From IDS-8 sp035304345 (GTDB lineage: Bacteria; Pseudomonadota; Gammaproteobacteria; Steroidobacterales; Woeseiaceae): a stretch of 64,000 nt of DNA. The stretch covers positions 1 to 64,000 of the forward strand of contig DATGQE010000025.1 of NCBI GenBank assembly GCA_035304345.1, read 5' to 3'. Under the pieces are notes generated by a model. It did not search any database. It was not told the DNA's origin and saw only the letters and a list, made by a program, of their open reading frames with translations. Shown here in pieces: positions 8,542 through 17,236 of this stretch. The translations under genes and the position numbers were made by a program. Position 1 is the first letter of the stretch; the number at the start of each line of letters is the position of its first letter.

Positions 8542-10224
8542 CTAGAGGCCGAGCACGTCGATGCCCTGCTCGAACTCGATGTCCACCGGGATGCCGGCCT
8601 CGGCGAGGCGCTCGAGATCCGCCGCGAGCTCGCCCCGGATCACGCCCTGCTCCGCCGTCAGCGCGACCGCCCCGGCGTAATCGCCCGTGGCCTGAAGCGT
8701 GAGGAGCCGGCGCGCCAGCTCGGTGACGGCGTCGTCCATCTTCGCGAAGTCCACGCGGTAGGTACCCGATTCCGCATCGCGCACGATCGCGCCCCGGTCG
8801 AGGAAGAAATTGAAGCGCACCATGTTCGCCTGGCCGTGGGCGCTGCTCGCGCCGAAGCGTACGCTGCGGAACACGCTCGCGACGAACGTGACGTAGTTGT
8901 CCCTGAGGTCGACCTCCCCCAGCTCGCCCCGTTCGTGCAGGCTCCTCACCATGTACAGCCCGAGGATGTCCGCCTTGCCTTCCTCGAGACTGCCCGCCAC
9001 CTCGCGCAGCGCCTCCCGGACGGTGCCCTTGCCGTTCACCGTGTTCTTGATCCCGAGGCCGTGCGCCACCTCGTGGAACATCGTGTTGGCGAAGAACGCG
9101 TCGAACGTCACGTGACGCCGCTGTGATTCGTGGACCAGCAGGCCTGCGATCGGCACCAGGATCTCGTCGAACTTGGCCTGCATCGCGTTCTTGAGCTGCA
9201 GCCGCCGCGTGCCCTTCTCGAGCTGCACCTGCTCGTCGTTGGGCAGGTTGATCGCGATGGTCTTGGAGCCGGCGTTGCTGTGCCCGGCGTAGTAGATCAC
9301 GTCGTAGGCGTTGAGGTCGGAGTCGGCGCCGGGCGTCTCCTGCTTGTACTCGTCGGGCACCGGCAACCCGCGCTGCAGGTCCGGCAGGAGCACGGCGAAC
9401 CGGCCGAGCTGCTCGCTCCATTCCATGTCCTTGAGCAGCACGTACGACTCGTAGGCCGCCTTGTAGCCGAACAGCCGGTCCTCGTAGGTTTCGATGGCAC
9501 CGATGACGAGCTCGACCGGGTTGGTCTTCACGTCCATCCACGCGAGGTCGCTGGGCCGGTACTCGTCCGTCACGAGAGCGTCGGCGCGCAGCCTCAGGTA
9601 ATTCGCGAAGCCCTCGTGCTCCGCGAGGTCGGCGGCCTCGCGCAACAGGCCCGCCGCACGCTCGAGCTCGGCCGCATACGCTTCGTGGTAAGGCACGGCG
9701 ACGAGCGCGCCCGCGTCGTTCCTGCGCAGCAGCGTGTACAGGCTGGTCTTGCCCGGCACCTCGGCCGCCTCGAACTCCGCGCGCGTCATGTCCGCCGGGT
9801 AGAAGTTGGCCCCGGGTGGCTTCGGGCCGAAGCCCGGCACGAACGGTGCGTCGTCGGCCAGCCGGTCCCAGGGGCCGTAGTTGAGCTCCGCGAAGCGCCG
9901 CACCGCGGGGTCCGACAGCGATTCGAGCCAGGCCTCGTGGCCGTCGCGAAACGCCTGCCGCCAGAACAGCTCGTCCATCACCTCTGAGGCCTCGATGAGC
10001 TTCACGAGCATGCGTCGCTGGCGTTCGCTCAGGCCCGACAGGTCGGCACGCAGCGCGACCCGCGCATAGATGTCCGGCCGCGCGGGAGCGAGCTCCTCGC
10101 CGGCCGCGGCCGCGGCCGGGGGCGGAGCGTCGCCCGCGGCCACGGGCGGATCGGAGGGGCTGCAGGCGGACAGCCCGGCGAGTGCGCCGAGAACGCCCAG
10201 GGCGGCAATGTCTCGAATGGTCAC
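8542..10224 (-). CDS. M49-like (dipeptidyl peptidase III family) lipoprotein
   Basis: A 560-residue zinc-peptidase-like lipoprotein. The signal ends in the lipobox LSAC (Cys21), followed by an Ala/Pro-rich linker. The zinc motif HEVAHG is at 384-389 and a second ligand motif, EEGKAD, at 414-419, which corresponds to the EExxAD/E arrangement of dipeptidyl peptidase III. The spacing HExxH (here HEVAH) differs from the HExxGH of classical M49 enzymes, so activity is likely but not certain. Start is GTG at 10222-10224 with GAGGAGG 7 bases upstream. Membrane-anchored, probably periplasmic. Same strand as murI, 24 bases downstream of it, so cotranscription is likely. Confidence 0.85.
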   Translation of the reverse strand: MTIRDIAALGVLGALAGLSACSPSDPPVAAGDAPPPAAAAAGEELAPARPDIYARVALRADLSGLSERQRRMLVKLIEASEVMDELFWRQAFRDGHEAWLESLSDPAVRRFAELNYGPWDRLADDAPFVPGFGPKPPGANFYPADMTRAEFEAAEVPGKTSLYTLLRRNDAGALVAVPYHEAYAAELERAAGLLREAADLAEHEGFANYLRLRADALVTDEYRPSDLAWMDVKTNPVELVIGAIETYEDRLFGYKAAYESYVLLKDMEWSEQLGRFAVLLPDLQRGLPVPDEYKQETPGADSDLNAYDVIYYAGHSNAGSKTIAINLPNDEQVQLEKGTRRLQLKNAMQAKFDEILVPIAGLLVHESQRRHVTFDAFFANTMFHEVAHGLGIKNTVNGKGTVREALREVAGSLEEGKADILGLYMVRSLHERGELGEVDLRDNYVTFVASVFRSVRFGASSAHGQANMVRFNFFLDRGAIVRDAESGTYRVDFAKMDDAVTELARRLLTLQATGDYAGAVALTAEQGVIRGELAADLERLAEAGIPVDIEFEQGIDVLGL

Positions 10225-10248
10225 GGTAGAGCCTCCTCGTCGATGGAC

Positions 10249-11082
10249 CTACAGGTCGACGATACGCACGTCTTCCGGCGACAGGGGCGCACCGAGGAAC
10301 GCGCCCCCGACGCGGGCGAAACGGGCGGCGCCGTCCGTCGCCAAAAGCTCGAGATTGCCCTCGGTGCCGTCGTTCAGGAGCCCGCGCGACGCGAGCAGCG
10401 CGGCAACGGCCTCGGCGGTCGTGGTCGCGGAATCGACGATCGCGACGCCCGCACCCGCGCCCGCGCGGATCGCGTCGCGCAGCAGCGGAAAATGCGTGCA
10501 ACCCAGGATGATCGTCTGCGGGCGCCAGTCACCGGCACCGCTGAGCGCGGCATCCAGGTAGCGCCGCACGACGGCGTCGGCGATGGCGCCCCTCGTCCAG
10601 CCCTCCTCGGCCATCGCGACCAGGAGCTCGCAGGCCTGCTCCCGCACGCTGGCGCCGGCGTCGAGCGCGCGGATCGCGTTGCCGTACGCGTGCAGGCCGA
10701 CGGTCGCTTCCGTCGCCAGCACGAGGTGGCGGCCACCCGGCGCCGCGGCCACCGCCGTCCGCGCGCCCGGGTCCACCACGCCGAGCACGGGCAACGGCGC
10801 GAATTCCGCCTGCAGGTCCGCGAGCGCCACGGCCGAGGCCGTGTTGCACGCGATGACGAGGAGCTTGATGTCCCGGCGGCGCAAGTGCGCGGAGGCCTGG
10901 CGCGCGTAGCGCAGCACCGAGCTCGCGCTTTTCGTGCCGTAGGGGAGCCGCGCCGTGTCGCCGAGATAGACGTAGTCCTCACCCGGCAGCCGCCGGCGCA
11001 GCGCTTCGAGCACGGTGAGGCCGCCGACGCCGGAATCGAAGATGCCGATCGGCTTCGTGCGAGCGTCCACGCTCTCGTTCAT
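10249..11082 (-). CDS. murI: Glutamate racemase
   Basis: MurI interconverts L- and D-glutamate to supply D-Glu for peptidoglycan. The 277-residue protein carries IGIFDSGVGGLTVL near the N-terminus, the first catalytic cysteine C79 in VIACNTASA and the second, C195, in LGCTHFPLL. YLGDTARLPYGTKS is the conserved substrate loop. A CATAAT hexamer upstream on the minus strand (about 11125-11130) could be its -10. It is followed on the same strand by the M49-like lipoprotein. Cytoplasmic. Confidence 0.96.
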   Translation of the reverse strand: MNESVDARTKPIGIFDSGVGGLTVLEALRRRLPGEDYVYLGDTARLPYGTKSASSVLRYARQASAHLRRRDIKLLVIACNTASAVALADLQAEFAPLPVLGVVDPGARTAVAAAPGGRHLVLATEATVGLHAYGNAIRALDAGASVREQACELLVAMAEEGWTRGAIADAVVRRYLDAALSGAGDWRPQTIILGCTHFPLLRDAIRAGAGAGVAIVDSATTTAEAVAALLASRGLLNDGTEGNLELLATDGAARFARVGGAFLGAPLSPEDVRIVDL

Positions 11083-11183
11083 GGTCGGAAATGTCGCCCC
11101 GGCGCACCGCGGAAAAGGCGCCCATTATGCACGAGCGCCGGGGGGCTGCGCCGGCGCGGCCCGTCGCCGCGAGCCGGATCCGC

Positions 11184-11567
11184 CTAGCCTGCCTGGTTGG
11201 AACGGACCAGGAACGCCGGTACGGGCGGTCGTTCCTCGACGGGTTTCACGGCCTTCGTGCGATCGCCCTTTGCCGATGCCCGGACCAGGATCGTGAGCAG
11301 CTCCAGCATGAGCTGGCCGCAGCGGGCCGCGTCCTGGCCGGACATCTTGCGCACGGTGGCCCGCACCGGACCCTCGCCGTTCAGCGGCGCGACCGCGCGC
11401 ATCCGCCGCTTGAGCTCGGCGAACCGCTCACGCGCTTCCGGCGGCAGGAAGGCTTCATCGATGTGCTGCAGATTCTCCTCGTAAGCCTGGACGAGACGTT
11501 GTTTCACGTGGCCATCGCCGGCCATGACGGACACGGCCGCGAAGAACCGATCGACGAAATCGAGCAT
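11184..11567 (-). CDS. Conserved-looking small protein of unknown function
   Basis: A 127-residue protein beginning MLDFVDRFFAAVSVMAGDG. The ATG at 11565-11567 has GGAG about 6 bases upstream; the open frame extends farther but the upstream part is Arg/Pro-rich and looks non-coding. It is mostly helical, with LVQAYEENLQHIDEAFLPP and a later Cys-containing helix (CGQLMLELLTILVRAS), and has no signal or membrane segment. I do not recognise the family. It lies between murI and ileS on the same strand, about 100 bases before murI. Confidence 0.65.
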   Translation of the reverse strand: MLDFVDRFFAAVSVMAGDGHVKQRLVQAYEENLQHIDEAFLPPEARERFAELKRRMRAVAPLNGEGPVRATVRKMSGQDAARCGQLMLELLTILVRASAKGDRTKAVKPVEERPPVPAFLVRSNQAG

Positions 11568-11888
11568 TTCCACTCCAGCGTTATTCTGCCGAGACGGTCG
11601 CGCGGCACCCCGACGCGCGACCACCCGGGGAGACGGCGCGGCAGCAGAGAGAAGGCCCGAGTCGGAGGGTCCGACCGCTGCGGCGCTGGGGCTCCCGGTA
11701 CGCTTTCAGAAACCACTGCCTCATGCAGTGCGCGGCGAAACCGCGTCGCGCGTCCCTGCGAGCCTTCTAGGTCCCAAAGCACCTGCGTCCCGGCCTTATA
11801 GCAAATGAGCCGAAGCGGGTGCAAGCACGCGGGTCGCAGCCCGCGCGCGGTCACGCGGAGCGGTGAAACCGGGCGCGACCCGCGGCTC
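11568..11888. other. Non-coding stretch downstream of ileS
   Basis: About 320 bases without a convincing gene. It holds a perfect 10-base inverted repeat just after the ileS stop (arms 11828-11837 and 11875-11884, CGCGGGTCGC/GCGACCCGCG) with no T-run, and, on the minus strand, GCTATAAG near 11797-11804, a possible -10 for the small gene at 11184. Nothing else recognised. Confidence 0.5.
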
Positions 11889-14800
11889 TCAACCCCCCGC
11901 GCGACTGATCTCGATGGTCCACGTCTCGTCGTCCAGGCGGCGCTCCTCGGTGTGCAGCGGGGCCGCCTGGCCGACCTGCCACTCGACCGCCAGCGTCTCG
12001 CTCATGAGGTGCTCGCGCCAGTCCCGCAGCGCGTCCGTGACGCCGTCCGAGCCCGCGATGCCGAGGACGATCCGGTCGGAGACCTCGAGGCCGGCCTGCT
12101 TGCGCGCGTCCTGCACGGTGCGGATCAGCTCGCGGGCGAGGCCCTCGCGCACGAGCTCCGGCGTCAGGCGGGTGTCGAGCGCGGCGAGGAAACCGGAGTC
12201 CTCGGCGCAGGCGTAACCTTCGGCCGAATGGGTCTCGACGAGGACGTCGTCGGGCCCCAGCACGACGACCTCGCCGTCCACGGGCAGCTCGAACTCCTCC
12301 CCGCGCGCGACCGCGCCGGCGATCGCGGCACCGTCGGCCTCGGCCAGCGCCTGCCGGATGGCCGGAAGGCGCGCGCCGTAGCGCTTGCCGAGGCGCGGCA
12401 GGTGGGGCTTGATGCGATAGCTCACGAGCTCGGCGTCGCGCGCGATGAGCTCGACGGCCTTGACGTTCAGCTCCTCCAGCACCTGGGCCTCGTGGCTGGC
12501 CAGCGCCGCCGCGGACCGGTCGTCGGGCACGCGCACCAGGAGGCGCGGCAGCGGCTGGCGCGTGCGCAGGCCGGACTGCGCGCGGGCCGCCCGCCCGAGG
12601 CCGACCACCTTCTGGACGACGTCGATCTCGAACAGCAGCGTGTCGTCGTCCCGCTCGGGATAGAGCTCCGGCCACTCGGCCATGTGCACGCTGGGCGGCG
12701 CGTCCGGCCGCACCGACCGGACGAGGTTCTGGTAGACGTTCTCGGCGAGAAACGGCACGAACGGGGCCATCAGGCGGTGTGTGACCTCGAGGCATTCGTA
12801 CAGCGTGAGGTAGGCCGCGCGCTTGTCCTCGAGGTCGCTCGATTTCCAGAAGCGCCGGCGGTTGCGCCGTACGTACCAGTTGCTGAGCTGGTCGACGAAG
12901 GATTCGATCGCCTCGCCCGCGCCCTTGGCGTCGTAGCGATCCAGGGCCTCCGTGCAACGGCGCACGGTGCGGTTCAGCAGCGCGAGCGCCCAGCGGTCGA
13001 TCTCGGGCCGCTCCTCCGGCGGCACGGGCACGTCGAGGTCGATGTCGTCAAAGCGCGCGTAGAGCACGAAAAACGCGTACGTGTTCCAGAACGTGTTGAT
13101 GAAGGAGCTCGCGACGTCCTGCACGATGTCGACGGAGATCCGCTTCTGCACGTCGGGTGACAGCCGCGCCAGGAAGTACCAGCGCAGCGCGTCGGCACCC
13201 ACGGTGTCGAACACGTCGTACGGGTCGACGATGTTGCCGAGCGACTTCGACATCTTGCGCCCGTCCTTGTCGACGATGTGGCTCAGGCAGATCACGTTGC
13301 GGTAGGCGATGCTGTCGGAAACCAGTGTCGCGATCGCGTGCAGCGTGTAGAACCAGCCGCGGGTCTGGTCGATGGCCTCGCAGATGAAATCGGCCGGGAA
13401 GTGCTGCTCGAACTCGTCCTGGTTTTCGAACGGGTAGTGCCATTGCGCGTACGACATCGCCCCGGAATCGAACCAGCAGTCGATGACTTCCGGGACCCGC
13501 CGGTACAAGCGGCCGTCCTTCTCGAACGTGATGTCGTCCACCGCCGGCCGGTGCAGGTCGAGATCCGCCAGCGAGCGGCCGCACAGGGCCTCCAGCTCCG
13601 CGAGGGAGCCGACGCAGACGTAGTTCCCGTCGTCGTCCACCCACACGGGCAGCGGCGTGCCCCAGAAACGCTCGCGGGACAAGGCCCAGTCGACGTTGTT
13701 CTCGAGCCAGTTGCCGAAACGGCCGTCGCGGATCGTCTCCGGCACCCAGTTGATCGTGCGGTTCAGCTCGACCATGCGGTCCTTGAGCGCCGAGGTGCGG
13801 ATGTACCACGCGTTCTTCGCGTAGTAGATGATGGGATCGCCCGTCCGCCACCCGAACGGGTAGTTGTGGACGCAGGTTTCGCGCCGGAACAGGAGCCCGC
13901 GCTCCTCGAGCAGGTCCATGAGCGGCGGATCGGCGTCCTTGAAGAAAAGCCCGGCGACGGGCTCGATCACCGGCAGGAACCGTCCGTCCTGGCCCACGGC
14001 GTGCAGCACCGGCAGCCCGTGCGCCTGGCCGAGCGCGAGGTCGTCGACGCCGTAGGCCGGTGCGCAGTGCACGATGCCGGTGCCGTCTTCCGTGCTCACG
14101 AACTCCGCGGGCAGCACGCGGAACGCGCCCTCCGCCTCCACCGGCAGGTAGTCGAACGGGCGCCGGTAGCCCGTGCCGACCAGCGCCGAGCCCTTCACCG
14201 TCTTCGCGACGCGGTGCGGCACGTCGGCGAGCACGCGTTCCCTGAGGGCCTCCGCGAGCACCAGCGTTTCCGAGCCCGTCTCGCAGAACGCGTAGTCGAC
14301 CTCCGGGTGCACGGCCAGGCACAGGTTCGCCGGCAGCGTCCAGGGCGTCGTGGTCCAGACCAGGAACGCGGTGGACGGTGCGTCGGCGAAGGGGAAGCGC
14401 ACGAAGATCGAGGGATCCTCCACCTCGCGATAGCCGAGCGCCAGCTCGTGCGAGGACAGGGTCGCGCCGATGCGCGGGTCGTAAGGGACGACCTTGTAAC
14501 CGCGGTACATCAGGCCCTTGTCCCAGATCGTCTTCAAAAGCCACCAGACGCTCTCGATGTAGCGGTTGTCGAGCGTGTAGTAGGCTTGCGCGAAGTTCAC
14601 CCAGAAGCCCATGCGCTCGGTCATCTTCTCCCAGTCGCCGATGTAGCGCATGACCGATTCACGGCAGCGGCGCGTGAACTCGGCGATGCCGATCCTGGCC
14701 TCGATCTCCTTCTTGTCGAAGATGCCGAGCTCTTTCTCGATCTCGTGCTCGACCGGCAGGCCGTGCGTGTCCCACCCGGCCTTGCGCGGCACGTAATAGC

Positions 14801-15041
14801 CGCGCATGGTCTTGTAGCGGGGGAACAAATCCTTGAAGCTCCGCGCGAGCACGTGGTGGATGCCCGGCTTGCCGTTCGCGGTCGGCGGTCCCTCGTTGAA
14901 GCTGAAACGCGGCCTGCCCTGCGTGCGCCGCACCGTTTCGGCGAACACGTCGTGCTCGCGCCAGAACGCGAGCACCTCGTTCTCCAGGGCGGGGCCGTCG
15001 TAACGCCCCGACACTTCCTTGAATTGCTTCGTCGATCCCAT
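11889..15041 (-). CDS. ileS: Isoleucine-tRNA ligase, long (IleS2-like) type
   Basis: Charges tRNA-Ile. The protein is 1050 residues from the ATG at 15039-15041, longer than the E. coli-type enzyme (about 940). The HIGH-equivalent motif lies in GKPGIHHVLARSFKDLF (HHVL at 62-65) and KMSKS is intact at 596-600. GYYVPRKAGWDTHGLPVEHE and the editing-domain stretch WTTTPWTLPANL are clear. The motif variants and the long C-terminal part match the eukaryote-like/IleS2 clade also found in Actinobacteria and Deinococcus, some members of which resist mupirocin. It is not in the lspA-ileS context usual for gammaproteobacteria. Expression is probably set by the T-box element directly upstream. Confidence 0.95.
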   Translation of the reverse strand: MGSTKQFKEVSGRYDGPALENEVLAFWREHDVFAETVRRTQGRPRFSFNEGPPTANGKPGIHHVLARSFKDLFPRYKTMRGYYVPRKAGWDTHGLPVEHEIEKELGIFDKKEIEARIGIAEFTRRCRESVMRYIGDWEKMTERMGFWVNFAQAYYTLDNRYIESVWWLLKTIWDKGLMYRGYKVVPYDPRIGATLSSHELALGYREVEDPSIFVRFPFADAPSTAFLVWTTTPWTLPANLCLAVHPEVDYAFCETGSETLVLAEALRERVLADVPHRVAKTVKGSALVGTGYRRPFDYLPVEAEGAFRVLPAEFVSTEDGTGIVHCAPAYGVDDLALGQAHGLPVLHAVGQDGRFLPVIEPVAGLFFKDADPPLMDLLEERGLLFRRETCVHNYPFGWRTGDPIIYYAKNAWYIRTSALKDRMVELNRTINWVPETIRDGRFGNWLENNVDWALSRERFWGTPLPVWVDDDGNYVCVGSLAELEALCGRSLADLDLHRPAVDDITFEKDGRLYRRVPEVIDCWFDSGAMSYAQWHYPFENQDEFEQHFPADFICEAIDQTRGWFYTLHAIATLVSDSIAYRNVICLSHIVDKDGRKMSKSLGNIVDPYDVFDTVGADALRWYFLARLSPDVQKRISVDIVQDVASSFINTFWNTYAFFVLYARFDDIDLDVPVPPEERPEIDRWALALLNRTVRRCTEALDRYDAKGAGEAIESFVDQLSNWYVRRNRRRFWKSSDLEDKRAAYLTLYECLEVTHRLMAPFVPFLAENVYQNLVRSVRPDAPPSVHMAEWPELYPERDDDTLLFEIDVVQKVVGLGRAARAQSGLRTRQPLPRLLVRVPDDRSAAALASHEAQVLEELNVKAVELIARDAELVSYRIKPHLPRLGKRYGARLPAIRQALAEADGAAIAGAVARGEEFELPVDGEVVVLGPDDVLVETHSAEGYACAEDSGFLAALDTRLTPELVREGLARELIRTVQDARKQAGLEVSDRIVLGIAGSDGVTDALRDWREHLMSETLAVEWQVGQAAPLHTEERRLDDETWTIEISRAGG

Positions 15042-15080
15042 CGTTCGCGGATCCGTATCCCTTCTGGCTGCGCAAAAACG

Positions 15081-15113
15081 AAAAAGCCCCGGACGCACGG
15101 CCTGCGTCCGGGG
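15081..15113 (-). terminator. Regulated intrinsic terminator of the ileS T-box
   Basis: On the minus strand CCCCGGACGCA pairs with TGCGTCCGGGG across a short loop (15087-15113), followed by a run of five Ts and then CG and five more Ts. It ends transcription of the leader about 46 bases before the ileS start unless the T-box antiterminator forms. Confidence 0.92.
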
Positions 15114-15345
15114 CGATCGGCTGCAATCGCGGTACCACCCGGATTCACGGTCGCGCCGGGCGACCGCCTCGTTGGGGCCCGATGTCGGGGGCCGGCCGGC
15201 CGGGCCTACTGCGCGGGTGTCCCGCGGTTCGGGCGGCGACTCCGGGGTGATATTCGGCGGCTTCCGCTACGGGGCTCGCACCGTCCCCCGCTCGCTGCTG
15301 CGGGAAGGACCCGCCTGTTTGTCCCCATCAACGTCTTGCCGGCGA
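15081..15345 (-). promoter_or_regulatory. T-box riboswitch (tRNA-Ile sensing) of ileS
   Basis: A complete T-box leader read on the minus strand. The T-box consensus GGTGGTACCGCG is at 15128-15139. The specifier codon ATC (Ile) sits at 15249-15251 within GAATATCACC, a typical Stem I specifier loop followed by A. The distal Stem I pattern GGTGCGAGCC (about 15270-15279) and the AGTAG stretch after Stem I (about 15205-15210) are also present. The antiterminator pairs TCCGGG (15138-15143) with CCCCGGA (15107-15113); the latter is also the 5' arm of the terminator hairpin 15087-15113, so the two folds exclude each other. Uncharged tRNA-Ile should favour readthrough into ileS. The 5' limit is approximate. 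Confidence 0.93.
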
Positions 15346-15393
15346 AGGTAGCGTCCGGGCCCGGAAATTACAACCGCCGGGGCTTGGGGGCGC

Positions 15394-16113
15394 TCAGTGC
15401 AGCACCGAGGACACCGGCCGGGCACTTTCCTCGCCGAACATCGCCCGGTCGAACACGTTCACCAGCGCCTCCGTGCTCTGTGCCCCGATCACGAACAGGC
15501 GCTTGTTCACCAGGAAGTTCGGCACGCCGCAGAGCCCGCTCTTGCGGATCTGGCGGTCCTGCGACAGCACGAGCTGCCGGGTCGAGGTGTCGGCGAGGGT
15601 GCGGCGGATGCTCGTCGGCGGCAGGCCGCAGCGCCGGCCGAGGTCCACGAGGATCTCGCGGTCCCCCAGGTTCAACCCCTCCTCGAAACAGCCGCGAAAC
15701 AGGGTCTCGGCGACCGCGGACACGCGCATTCCCTCGGCTTCCGCCAGCTTGAGCAGGCGATGGGCGTCCACGGTGGCGGGCATGCGGGTGAGCCGGTCGA
15801 AACGAAAATCGATGCCTTCCGCGCGGCCGGCGAGCGTGAGCTCCTCCAGCCGCTGCTCGACGTGCTCCGGGTCGCCGCAGCGGGCCTCCAGGTACTCGGC
15901 GAACGTCATCCCGTCCTCCGGGAGCCCGGGATTGACGAGCAGCGGATACCAGCGCACCTGGCTCGGGCCGCGGACGGCGAGCAGTGCGTCGTCCAGCCGG
16001 CGCTTGCCGAGCCAGCACCAGGGACAGGCGAGGTCGGCGATGACGTCCACCTTGAGGGTGGCGAGCGAGGCGCTGTCGGCGAGGCCGTGGCCCCGCGAAA
16101 GGTTCGGGTTCAT
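15394..16113 (-). CDS. DsbA-family oxidoreductase, FrnE-like
   Basis: A 239-residue thioredoxin-fold protein of the FrnE/DsbA type from the ATG at 16111-16113. The redox motif CPWC occurs in DLACPWCWLGKRRLD, and the C-terminal GLCGVPNFLVNKRLFVIGAQ contains the cis-Pro loop (VP) of the fold. There is no signal peptide, as expected for cytoplasmic FrnE proteins. Such proteins act as disulfide isomerases or as glutathione-dependent isomerases; which one applies here is unknown. It is transcribed in the same direction as ileS, with the T-box leader between them. Confidence 0.9.
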   Translation of the reverse strand: MNPNLSRGHGLADSASLATLKVDVIADLACPWCWLGKRRLDDALLAVRGPSQVRWYPLLVNPGLPEDGMTFAEYLEARCGDPEHVEQRLEELTLAGRAEGIDFRFDRLTRMPATVDAHRLLKLAEAEGMRVSAVAETLFRGCFEEGLNLGDREILVDLGRRCGLPPTSIRRTLADTSTRQLVLSQDRQIRKSGLCGVPNFLVNKRLFVIGAQSTEALVNVFDRAMFGEESARPVSSVLH

Positions 16114-16267
16114 GCGTCGGGCTCCCGGTGACTCTTCCCGTGGGCGAGGATTACCGCGGTGCCGCGGCGCGACCGTCATCGCGCGGACGCGGCGGCTCCG
16201 TGCCGGGAATGCTGCAATAATCGGGCCCGTTGGGGGGTCTCACTTTCGGCAGCCCGAGGATCGACCG

Positions 16268-17224
16268 ATGCTGATCAAGAAGCCCGACGACATCCGCCCG
16301 TCCGAGATCACCAGTCGCGAGAACTACCTCAACCGGCGCCGGTTCCTGGCCGCGGCAGGCGCCGCGGGCGGCGCCTGGCTCGCGCGCGGCGCCGCCGCGG
16401 CGTTGCCGGCGGAAGAGCGGGCGCGGCTCCCCGACGTGGCACCGAGCCCGTTCAGCACCGACGAAACGCCCAACACGTACGAGGAGATCACGACCTACAA
16501 CAACTTCTTCGAGTTTGGCACCGGGAAAACGGACCCGTACCGCCGCGCGCACACGCTGAAGACCCGGCCGTGGACGCTGGAGGTGAGCGGTCATGCGGCG
16601 AAAACCGGCACTTTCCACCTCGAGGATTTCGTCGCGCCGCACCGGCTGGAGGAGCGGATCTACCGCATGCGCTGCGTCGAGGCGTGGTCGATGGTGATCC
16701 CGTGGGTGGGAATCCCGCTCGCGGACGTGATCCGCCGGTTCGAGCCGACCTCGCGCGCGAAATTCGTGTACTTCGAATCGCTCGCCGATTCCCGGCAGAT
16801 GCCGGGAGTCCGCACCGCGGTGCTCGACTGGCCCTACCGGGAGGGCCTCACCATCGCGGAAGCGATGCACCCGCTCACGATCCTCGCCGTCGGCCTGTAC
16901 GGCGAGGTGCTGCCGAACCAGAACGGCGCGCCGCTTCGCCTGGTCGTGCCCTGGAAGTACGGTTTCAAGGGGCTGAAAAGCATCGTGCGCATGGGCTTCG
17001 TCGAGGAGATGCCGCAAACCACGTGGGCGATGGCGGCACCCGACGAGTACGGCTTCTACGCCAACGTCAACCCGGAAGTCGACCACCCGCGCTGGAGCCA
17101 GGCGCGCGAGCGGCGCATCGGCGCGGGCCTGTTCGCCGGCAAGCAGCCGACGCTCATGTTCAACGGCTATGCCGACCAGGTCGCCCACCTGTACCGGGGA
17201 CTCGACCTGCGGCGCCACTTCTGA
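16268..17224 (+). CDS. msrP: Methionine-sulfoxide reductase catalytic subunit MsrP
   Basis: A 318-residue periplasmic molybdoenzyme that repairs methionine sulfoxide in envelope proteins. The twin-arginine signal is visible as NRRRFLAAAGAAGGAWLA. The molybdopterin-coordinating cysteine is C136 in YRMRCVEAWSMVIPW, and LVVPWKYGFKGLKSI matches the family. The ATG at 16268 was chosen because the frame upstream runs through the promoter region and part of the opposing FrnE gene. msrQ follows 12 bases downstream and supplies electrons from the membrane. Confidence 0.96.
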   Translation: MLIKKPDDIRPSEITSRENYLNRRRFLAAAGAAGGAWLARGAAAALPAEERARLPDVAPSPFSTDETPNTYEEITTYNNFFEFGTGKTDPYRRAHTLKTRPWTLEVSGHAAKTGTFHLEDFVAPHRLEERIYRMRCVEAWSMVIPWVGIPLADVIRRFEPTSRAKFVYFESLADSRQMPGVRTAVLDWPYREGLTIAEAMHPLTILAVGLYGEVLPNQNGAPLRLVVPWKYGFKGLKSIVRMGFVEEMPQTTWAMAAPDEYGFYANVNPEVDHPRWSQARERRIGAGLFAGKQPTLMFNGYADQVAHLYRGLDLRRHF

Positions 17225-17236
17225 GCGCCCCGCTGG

